Shown: piece by piece, positions 57,325 to 64,000 of the stretch
Position numbering within the stretch: position 1 is the stretch's first letter
Layout: the number at the start of each line of letters is the position of its first letter
Assembly: GCA_030584105.1 (NCBI GenBank)
Contig: CP129491.1
Span: forward strand, 3,286,001 to 3,350,000
Source: UTCHB3 sp002050155
Lineage (GTDB): Bacteria; Bacteroidota; Ignavibacteria; Ignavibacteriales; Ignavibacteriaceae
Direction of reading: 5' to 3'
DNA: 64,000 nucleotides
Notes under the pieces: model-generated
Databases searched by the model: none
Seen by the model: only the letters and a program-made list of their open reading frames with translations
What the model was told of the DNA's origin: nothing
Program-made: the position numbers and the translations under genes

Positions 57325-59187
57325 ATGACAGAGAAGATAAAAGTTTTAATGGTTACCGACAACTCGGAGGACATCCTTCTTGTCAGGAACGAACTTCAAA
57401 AATATTGGGGCACCGCCGTTGTTCAGCAGGTAAGGAACGAAGCTGAATTTAAAAATCAGCTTTCAGAATTAAAACCGGATGTAATAATCACCGCTTATCA
57501 CCTTTCAGGATTCGAAGGGCTTTCCGTTCTTTATTATGTGAAGGAATCCGACCTTTTTATTCCCGTAATCTTCTTTACCGACCCCCATGGTGACGAAATT
57601 GCAGTTAATTGCCTAAAATCAGGTGCTGCCGACTATCTGCTCCGGACGCAAATCGGGCTGTTAAAAGATTCCATTTTTCGGGCTTTTGAGAGAATTGAAT
57701 TGGGGGCAAAAGCTGACTTTTCAACTCTCTGGCGGGGTGAAACTTTCCGTAGGTTATTTGAGGAACACACTGCAATTTTGATTTTGTTGGATAGCGAAAC
57801 GGGCAAAATTGTGAATGTGAACAAAAAGGCTGTTGAATTTTACGGCTGGCAGTATGAGGAAATGATCTCTAAATATATGTGGGATATCAACATCGATAGT
57901 GAGGATGTGGTAAGAGGCCGGATGAAGTTAGCCATAAGTCAGGGGAAATATCATTTCGAATTTAAACATCGAAAAGCTGACGGTTCAATAGCCGATGTTG
58001 AAGTTTTTGTGGGGGCTATGGATGTTCGCGGCAGGAATTATCTTCACGCTATAGTTTACGATGTAACCGAAAAGCGAAAGATTGAAGAGCAGTACCGCTT
58101 ATTAAATTTCGCCGTGGAAGAAAGCCCCGTGGCAGTTATCGTTTTAGATTCTTCCGCTAACACTGAATATGTGAACCCGGCTTATTGTGACCTGTTTGGC
58201 TATACTAAGGATGAATTACTCGGGAAAAGCTGGCGTGTGCCGAACGAGGGAATTATTTTATCTGAGAGTTTTGACGATTTATCAAGAACTTTGATGAGCG
58301 GTGAACATTGGAAAGGGACTATTCAAAACCGCACACGGTCAGGCAAAATGATCTGGCGGGAGATGACACTTGCACCTCTGAAAGACGAAGAGGGTAACAT
58401 CGTGCATATTGTCGGTGTAAGCCAGGATATTTCGGATAAAGTACGAATGATTGAAGAACTAACGATTGCCAAACAGCAAGCTGAAGAGATGGTGAAAGTC
58501 AAGGCGAATTTCTTCTCTTCAATTAGTCATGAATTGCGCACCCCATTTATTGGAATTATGGGAAACGCTGAGTTGCTGAAAGAAGAACTTGCTGACCCGG
58601 AACACCAAAAAATGGCTGCCAAGATTTTCAACGCTTCACTTCGGATGAAAAATACACTCACTAAGTTGTTGCAACTTACCGACCTCGAGTTTAACAACAA
58701 AACACTCTTTCCGGAAAATGTTGATCTTCAAAGATTGCTCGTTGATGTGATTGAAGAATACTCAAACGAAGCTAATGAAAAAGGAATCAGGATTACCACA
58801 GATTTCTGTCAGCCCAATTTTGAGTTTTGGAGTGATAAAGATTGTATTCGTGATATTGTTTCTAACCTGTTGAGTAACGCTGTTATTTTCACTCCTTCGG
58901 GCGATGTGAGGGTTTCTTGCGGTGAAGATAATTCAAACGGTCGAAAGGCGGTTTTTATAAAAATTGCTGATACCGGTATCGGTATCCCCCCTAAAAAGCT
59001 CGAGCTTATTTGGGAAGATTTCCGTCAGGTGAGCGAGGGCTACTCTCGTGAATATGAAGGCACAGGTTTAGGGCTGCCAATTGTTAAGAGGATATTAAAC
59101 TTAATTAGCGGCACCATTTCCGTTTCCAGCACACTTGGTGAAGGGACTGAGTTTACTGTATATCTGATTTCTCTTAAGGCAGAATAG
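57325..59187 (+). CDS. Pseudo-receiver/PAS/PAS sensor histidine kinase
   Basis: This kinase of 620 residues starts at ATG 57325; a TTG at 57313 is less likely. The order is a receiver-like domain (about 1-120), PAS 1 (about 135-250), PAS 2 (about 255-375), a short coiled coil, HisKA with ISHELRTPF, and HATPase (NLLSNAVIF, DTGIGI, GTGLGLPIV). The receiver-like domain has lost the acceptor Asp (DVIITAYHLSG in place of xxLLDxxMPG), so it is a pseudo-receiver. There are no membrane segments, so it is cytoplasmic. It is the intact paralog of the split kinase upstream. No response regulator gene is adjacent. Confidence 0.92.
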   Translation: MTEKIKVLMVTDNSEDILLVRNELQKYWGTAVVQQVRNEAEFKNQLSELKPDVIITAYHLSGFEGLSVLYYVKESDLFIPVIFFTDPHGDEIAVNCLKSGAADYLLRTQIGLLKDSIFRAFERIELGAKADFSTLWRGETFRRLFEEHTAILILLDSETGKIVNVNKKAVEFYGWQYEEMISKYMWDINIDSEDVVRGRMKLAISQGKYHFEFKHRKADGSIADVEVFVGAMDVRGRNYLHAIVYDVTEKRKIEEQYRLLNFAVEESPVAVIVLDSSANTEYVNPAYCDLFGYTKDELLGKSWRVPNEGIILSESFDDLSRTLMSGEHWKGTIQNRTRSGKMIWREMTLAPLKDEEGNIVHIVGVSQDISDKVRMIEELTIAKQQAEEMVKVKANFFSSISHELRTPFIGIMGNAELLKEELADPEHQKMAAKIFNASLRMKNTLTKLLQLTDLEFNNKTLFPENVDLQRLLVDVIEEYSNEANEKGIRITTDFCQPNFEFWSDKDCIRDIVSNLLSNAVIFTPSGDVRVSCGEDNSNGRKAVFIKIADTGIGIPPKKLELIWEDFRQVSEGYSREYEGTGLGLPIVKRILNLISGTISVSSTLGEGTEFTVYLISLKAE

Positions 59188-59278
59188 AAATTTTAAGGAT
59201 GTGAAATGTTCAGTAAATTATTCATTTTAATCTTAAGAATATTCGCAGCCGAGCATTTCGCTTTCGGGTGGTAATATT

Positions 59279-61054
59279 ATGCAATTCAATATTTATACTG
59301 CACTCTTCTTTTTTGCATTTTTTGTATCGGTTGTTTTATCGGTAGTCATTTATAAACGGAAAAGTGGTGTTCGTGGTGGGGGCTATTTCTTTCATTTAAT
59401 AATTGCACTTGGGCTTTGGGCACTCGGAGCAGGGTTTCAATACGCGTCAGCATCGCTCGAAACAAAAATAACCTGGCAAATAATTATATATCTGTTTGTG
59501 CCGTTCATTCCTTTCGCTTTTTTGTCATTTATTCTCAGGTTTGTTCAGGCTTCACCTTTTGCAATAAAGGTTTCTAACTTTATAACATTATCTTTTCCTC
59601 TCATTATTTTTATTATTGCTGCAACCAACAATTATCATCATTTGATGTGGAGTGAGTTTACAATAGTAACAAGCGCTGAGGGGAGCAATATCGATTTTTC
59701 ACGCGGCATATTCTATTATCTTTTAGCAGTAGTGTCATATATTGCAATATTAACCAGTTTTTGGAAGCTATTAACCTCAATAGGGCACTACACGGGGGTT
59801 TTTAAGAATCAACTGATTATACTTCTGATTGCGCTGTTAATACCTACAATAGTTAACTTGACATTTATTATCACACCGACACTTCTCAACCATTTCAATG
59901 CAACGCCGATTGCATTTGTTTTTTCCTGTGTAATTATAGCATTTGGAATTTTTAAGTATTCATTTCTTGATCTTTTCCCCACTGCCAGGCAGGTGCTTTT
60001 CGAGAATCTTCACGAGGGTGTTATTGTGCTCGATAGTGAAGGAAGAATAATTGACTGCAACAAAACGCTCTATAAATTCATCGGGCAAAGGGAATTGATC
60101 GGGAAACAAGCCACCGAAGCCTTCTCGGACCTCCCGGATTTGGTTGCTTACTGCAACTCTTCCGGCGCTGAACTTGGTGAACTGCAGTTCAACGGAAAAG
60201 TCTTTCAGTTGAATAAGCTTATGTCTAAAGACCCAAAAGCTAACAAACGGGGTAAACTGATCAGCCTGCTTGATATTACTACGATACGGGAAAATCAGGC
60301 GCTGTTGCAGGCTAACAGCGATGAGCTTAATGAACTGAATAACGCAAAAGATAAACTCTTTTCAATTATTGCTCACGACCTGAAAAATCCCTTTTTTGGA
60401 ATTATTGGGCTTTCTGACATCCTATTGGAAGATTTTGACGACCTTTCTGATTCTGAAAAACGAAATTTAATTTCTGAGATAAAAGGATCAGCCGCCGACA
60501 CTTTCAAACTTTTGGAAAACCTGCTGGAATGGTCGAGGTTGCAAACGGGAAAAGTAGCTTTCAATCCGGAAGATTTTAACATAAATGAGGTGATAAACAA
60601 AGTTGCTGAGATAGTTAAATCGCAGGCAGGATTGAAACGGATTACTATTGAAACGGAACTTGCTTTGAACCTAAGCGTTTATGCCGACCCCAACATGATC
60701 ACTACCGTGATCCGAAACCTTCTTACAAACGCGATTAAATTTACAAATCCGGGCGGTAAAATTGTTCTTTCATCAGAAATTGCAGATAATTTTGCCATAG
60801 TTACTGTTGAAGATAACGGAGTTGGCTTAACAAAGGAAGAAAGCGATAAATTGTTCCGCTCCGGTGAATCAATCAGAAGTCTTGGCACAATGGGTGAAAA
60901 GGGAACCGGCTTGGGGCTTATGATATGCCAGGATTTTGTTACGCGTAACAACGGTACTATACATGTCCGCCCGAACATGGGAGATGGCGCTACTTTTTGG
61001 TTCACACTGCCACTGAGCAAAAAACAGAAACAAACAGCCGAAATTTTGTCTTAA
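59279..61054 (+). CDS. Seven-helix membrane sensor histidine kinase
   Basis: This 591-residue protein has about seven transmembrane helices in the first 230 residues, the 7TM histidine-kinase N-terminal layout. A PAS domain follows (about 243-340, ENLHEGVIVLDSEG). Next come a coiled coil (about 340-360), HisKA with IAHDLKNPFFG, and HATPase (NLLTNAIKF, DNGVGL, GTGLGLMIC). The transmembrane part may sense a membrane-soluble or periplasmic ligand, which is unknown. It is on the same strand as the two soluble kinases, 91 bp after the second, and meets the outer-membrane protein gene tail to tail with 4 bp between stop codons. Confidence 0.9.
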   Translation: MQFNIYTALFFFAFFVSVVLSVVIYKRKSGVRGGGYFFHLIIALGLWALGAGFQYASASLETKITWQIIIYLFVPFIPFAFLSFILRFVQASPFAIKVSNFITLSFPLIIFIIAATNNYHHLMWSEFTIVTSAEGSNIDFSRGIFYYLLAVVSYIAILTSFWKLLTSIGHYTGVFKNQLIILLIALLIPTIVNLTFIITPTLLNHFNATPIAFVFSCVIIAFGIFKYSFLDLFPTARQVLFENLHEGVIVLDSEGRIIDCNKTLYKFIGQRELIGKQATEAFSDLPDLVAYCNSSGAELGELQFNGKVFQLNKLMSKDPKANKRGKLISLLDITTIRENQALLQANSDELNELNNAKDKLFSIIAHDLKNPFFGIIGLSDILLEDFDDLSDSEKRNLISEIKGSAADTFKLLENLLEWSRLQTGKVAFNPEDFNINEVINKVAEIVKSQAGLKRITIETELALNLSVYADPNMITTVIRNLLTNAIKFTNPGGKIVLSSEIADNFAIVTVEDNGVGLTKEESDKLFRSGESIRSLGTMGEKGTGLGLMICQDFVTRNNGTIHVRPNMGDGATFWFTLPLSKKQKQTAEILS

Positions 61055-61058
61055 ATAA

Positions 61059-63872
61059 TTAAAACGCCTTAAGATTGTAGGTGAATGAAAGCATAAAGAA
61101 CTGCTTTAACACCATTGCGGACTTATTTTCAATATAGATATCCGTTGCTGTACGGATAAAGCTTTTATTTTGGTTAAGAATATCGAACACATCCAAGCGC
61201 AGTTCAGCTTTGTTTCCTTCCAGGAATTTTACCCCAATTGCCGCATTCCACAACGAATAAGAAACATCGCCGTTATCTGCTATCCCGGCCGTTTTGTAGA
61301 ATGAATAGTCGGTTGTAACGAAGAAAAGATCGAATACATTGAAGAAAAGATTCGCCGAGCCGGAATGCACCCAGTACTCATCGTCCGAACGGGGCAACAC
61401 ATCATTTTTTGAAACATAATATGAGGGTGAATAGCTCAGTTTGAAATCAATATCTTCCGAAATATTGCTCGCAACTGTAATGCCCTGGTTCAGCGAAACT
61501 ATCTTTGATTCGGTTATTAAACGCTGATATTCAGCCGGAAGCAACGAATAACCCGCCCCGAAATTGACCGAGAGGTTGCTTTTTATGAACGGAACCGGAA
61601 AACCGCCGCTTAGCATCCCCCGCACGCTTTGGCTTGCGCCGAAGTTACGCGAAATGGTAAATTGCGCACCTTTGCGAAGCAGAACGCCGTCGCTTATTAA
61701 TGTATCTTTTACTGCAGTGAAGGATGAATTTCCGATATAATCATCCGTTCTTTGGTAAAAACCCATTACGAAAAAATTTGCGCCCGACTCTTTATCGGTT
61801 GTTAAATATTGAATTGAAACTCTGTTCGAGTATTCATCTTTAAGATTGGGGTTTCCCCCTCTGATGAAAAGGGGATTTGAAACATCGTAAAAGTTTTGCA
61901 GCTGAGTAAGTGAGGGTGCGTTAACACTTGTGAAATAAAATATTCTGAAATTTTGTGCGTCTGAAATTTTATAATTGAACCGCACCGAAGGGAGGAAATT
62001 GTAAAACTTCTTTTCAGTTGTTAAGGTGTAGGGGTACGATTGGTCACCCGTGAGCTGCGAAATTTGGTAAGTAACGCCCATATAAAGGTTTACAGCGCCA
62101 CTTCCTAACCGGTATGCCAGCCCGCCCCTGTAGGTGTAGTAGTTGTTGTCGTATTTGTTTGAGGAAATTGGGTCGATCAGGTCGTAAAGCCCTGTAAGAT
62201 TGTTAAAATTGAGTGTTTGGCGGTCGCTGTAGTTGTTGTTAATGCCTGCGCTAATAGTAGCCATCAACTGCCCGTTTGCGCCGAAGGGTTCGGTGTAAAC
62301 AAAGTTTCCGGAGTAGCTGTAGCCTTTCACTAAGTCGTCCCCTTTTTGGTTTAGTGTGTCAGAATTGGCGCCGGCGTTTGTGTTGTTGAAGTAATTCAGT
62401 GAGTACTGGTTTCGGTCTGTTCTTCTGCTGTTCAGCCCGTTGTTGAAGGAAATCGAAAGGCTTCTGCCGGGGGTTTCGAACCTTGTTCTGTAAATAATTT
62501 CGTTGCTGAAATTGAAACCGCCGCCGTCGCTGTTGCTTCTGTTATCGGTTGAATTGTTGGTGCCGGAATCGAACATGCTTATCCCGAAATAATCATTTTC
62601 AGAGATGTTTTTCTGTGCGCTGAACCTTGGAGTTGCGATTATTGTGTTCATCGAGTCGATGTTCCACTCCAACCTGAAGTTCAACCTGTGGTTGTAGTTA
62701 TCGGGGTTGGAAGATGATTTTTCGTCGTAGTTTTGCAAGCCTGCCGAGGTGGGGAAGTAGTCCCTGTTAATCGTTTGATCGTTCCAATTTTTGGAATAGT
62801 TGAAAAAATAACTTCCTGTAAGCACGGCATCTTTTGCCCAGTTTTGCTGATAGTTCAGCCCGATAGAGTAAGTGTTAGTGTTCCCTTCGAGTGTGCCGAT
62901 CAGAAAATTGTTAGCTGCACCGCCGGGCCCGCGCCAGCCTCCTCCTCCTCCGCCTCTGCCTTGAAAGCCGCCACGGTGACCGCCTCTGCCGCCGCCACCC
63001 TGAGAAATGCCGAGTAGGTCTTGCTGCGAGAAGTTTTGCCGGTTAATGTTGTTGCCCAGCCCGAGTATGCTGAACCTTCTGCCTTCGCCAAAAAAGTTAA
63101 CCACGCCCCCGCTTTGGAATTTTTCGGAGGAGCCGTATCCGCCGTAAAGTTTGCCGAACTGCCCTTCGCGGCGGTCTCTTTTGGTAACAATATTAATGGT
63201 TTTTTCAGTTTGCCCGTCATCAAAGCCTGTGAAGCGGGTTTGGTCGCTCATTTTATCAAATATTTCAATTTTATCAATCATATCTGCGGGCAGATTTTTG
63301 AGGGTTACCACAGGGTCGTCACCGAAGAAGGGCTGCCCATCCACATAGACCTTTTTCACTTCTTCGCCTTGTGCTTTTAGTGTGCCTTGTTCCTGCTGAA
63401 CGCCGGGCAGTTTGGTGACCAAGTCCTCAGCGGTGGCATCAGGATTGGTTTTGTAGCCCTTAGCCGAAAAGCTCAGCGTATCTTCACTTTGAGTCGAGGG
63501 TATTGCAACGCCGGTAACCTCCACTTCCTCCATCTGAAGTGCCGAGCGCTTTAGTTTTAGTTGCCCGAGATCGAGTGTGGGTTGGTTGCGCGTAATCTGA
63601 AGCGAGTCAATGTATTCCAAATAACCGATAAACGAAATAACAAGGCGATACTTCCCCGGCTGTGTGGGCTTAAAAATGAAAACACCATCGGTCGAAGTTA
63701 CCATGTTTAACTGCTTTTCGCCAGGGCGGTTAGGTATAAGCGAGACGCTCGATCCGGGAAGTGGTGTTCCGTCCGAAGAATCAACTATAACCCCTTTAAC
63801 TGAAAAATTTTGTGCGCTTCCCGCAACGGTTAACAGGAGGAAAAACAGGGAAGTGATTATTTTTTTCGTCAT
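61059..63872 (-). CDS. TonB-receptor-like outer-membrane barrel protein
   Basis: This 937-residue protein has a signal peptide (about 1-20). A carboxypeptidase-regulatory-like beta domain (about 24-105, VKGVIVDSSDGTPLPGSSVS) is followed by a plug-like domain (about 110-230, LVTKLPGVQQEQG, VYVDGQPFFGDD, EKTINIVTKRDRR) and an outer-membrane beta-barrel of the OMP_b-brl_3 type to the end (final strand FMLSFTYNLKAF, ending in an aromatic residue). A Gly/Arg-rich loop near residues 290-320 (GGGGRGGHRGG) is unusual. It lacks a clear TonB box. Such proteins are thought to move or secrete large substrates across the outer membrane. The gene is transcribed toward the 7TM kinase gene. Confidence 0.9.
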   Translation of the reverse strand: MTKKIITSLFFLLLTVAGSAQNFSVKGVIVDSSDGTPLPGSSVSLIPNRPGEKQLNMVTSTDGVFIFKPTQPGKYRLVISFIGYLEYIDSLQITRNQPTLDLGQLKLKRSALQMEEVEVTGVAIPSTQSEDTLSFSAKGYKTNPDATAEDLVTKLPGVQQEQGTLKAQGEEVKKVYVDGQPFFGDDPVVTLKNLPADMIDKIEIFDKMSDQTRFTGFDDGQTEKTINIVTKRDRREGQFGKLYGGYGSSEKFQSGGVVNFFGEGRRFSILGLGNNINRQNFSQQDLLGISQGGGGRGGHRGGFQGRGGGGGGWRGPGGAANNFLIGTLEGNTNTYSIGLNYQQNWAKDAVLTGSYFFNYSKNWNDQTINRDYFPTSAGLQNYDEKSSSNPDNYNHRLNFRLEWNIDSMNTIIATPRFSAQKNISENDYFGISMFDSGTNNSTDNRSNSDGGGFNFSNEIIYRTRFETPGRSLSISFNNGLNSRRTDRNQYSLNYFNNTNAGANSDTLNQKGDDLVKGYSYSGNFVYTEPFGANGQLMATISAGINNNYSDRQTLNFNNLTGLYDLIDPISSNKYDNNYYTYRGGLAYRLGSGAVNLYMGVTYQISQLTGDQSYPYTLTTEKKFYNFLPSVRFNYKISDAQNFRIFYFTSVNAPSLTQLQNFYDVSNPLFIRGGNPNLKDEYSNRVSIQYLTTDKESGANFFVMGFYQRTDDYIGNSSFTAVKDTLISDGVLLRKGAQFTISRNFGASQSVRGMLSGGFPVPFIKSNLSVNFGAGYSLLPAEYQRLITESKIVSLNQGITVASNISEDIDFKLSYSPSYYVSKNDVLPRSDDEYWVHSGSANLFFNVFDLFFVTTDYSFYKTAGIADNGDVSYSLWNAAIGVKFLEGNKAELRLDVFDILNQNKSFIRTATDIYIENKSAMVLKQFFMLSFTYNLKAF

Positions 63873-64000
63873 ATAATTTTAAAAGTTTTTTGATAGTTTA
63901 TTGGTTTATCAGAAATCGGATTAGTTTATTGTTATCTTTCGCTTGGTTAATTTTTTCTTTAAATGATTTTAGATTTTATATCATATTTCGCTTTGAATGA

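Overview
The window looks like a chromosomal segment from the Bacteroidota/Chlorobiota/Ignavibacteriota side of the tree, most likely an Ignavibacteria-like bacterium. This is an inference. It rests on a 31-residue Arg/Lys-rich bS22/mS38-type ribosomal protein of the Bacteroidota form, type IX secretion traits (a PorD-like DUF4835 protein and a C-terminal sorting domain on a GH18 protein), a TonB-receptor-like barrel, BshC, TAnnTTTG-like promoters, and a mix of clear Shine-Dalgarno sites (hydB, hydA, ftsZ) with weak ones. By eye the DNA is moderately AT-rich.

Layout. 1-2892: end of a TPR gene, the small ribosomal protein, tRNA-Thr(CGU), and a copper P-type ATPase whose 3' end runs antisense through the tRNA. 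3478-9215: three paralogous membrane-attached Ser/Thr kinases around an unrecognised multi-pass membrane protein. 9687-18794: a hydrogen-metabolism locus, with an H-cluster-domain histidine kinase, two receiver-only regulators, a receiver-PAS-kinase hybrid, a structured untranslated leader, the trimeric [FeFe]-hydrogenase hydC-hydB-hydA, and a haem lipoprotein. 18899-21195: an M15 peptidase with a coupled small membrane protein, and an RsmB-like methyltransferase. 21557-38758: an almost complete dcw cluster (mraZ rsmH ftsL ftsI murE murF mraY murD ftsW murG murC ftsQ ftsA X ftsZ) behind a predicted MraZ operator. X looks like a degenerate FtsZ GTPase domain. 38986-53748: envelope and secretion genes (PorD-like, GH18, SppA, NlpC/P60, a golvesin/amidase-like protein) with smpB, a pyruvoyl arginine decarboxylase and bshC. 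53866-61054: three sensor histidine kinases, the first split by an IS3-family element. 61059-63872: an outer-membrane barrel protein.

Main points for a second look. (1) The FtsZ-like ORF between ftsA and ftsZ has lost the GTP-binding signature. (2) Many genes are followed by short tandem copies of their own 3' end that include the stop codon: 12091, 13689, 21195, 26798, 28371, 34630, 39861, 50989, and possibly the minus-strand stop at 47396. In three cases the copy is offset by 66-68 nt. Between murC and ftsQ an 11-bp repeat starting at the stop codon fills the whole gap. (3) The signalling module next to the hydrogenase has an H-cluster sensor and three receivers but no DNA-binding domain. 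(4) The IS3 insertion left a 5-bp target duplication, and its precise removal restores one reading frame. No CRISPR array, rRNA or prophage was seen.
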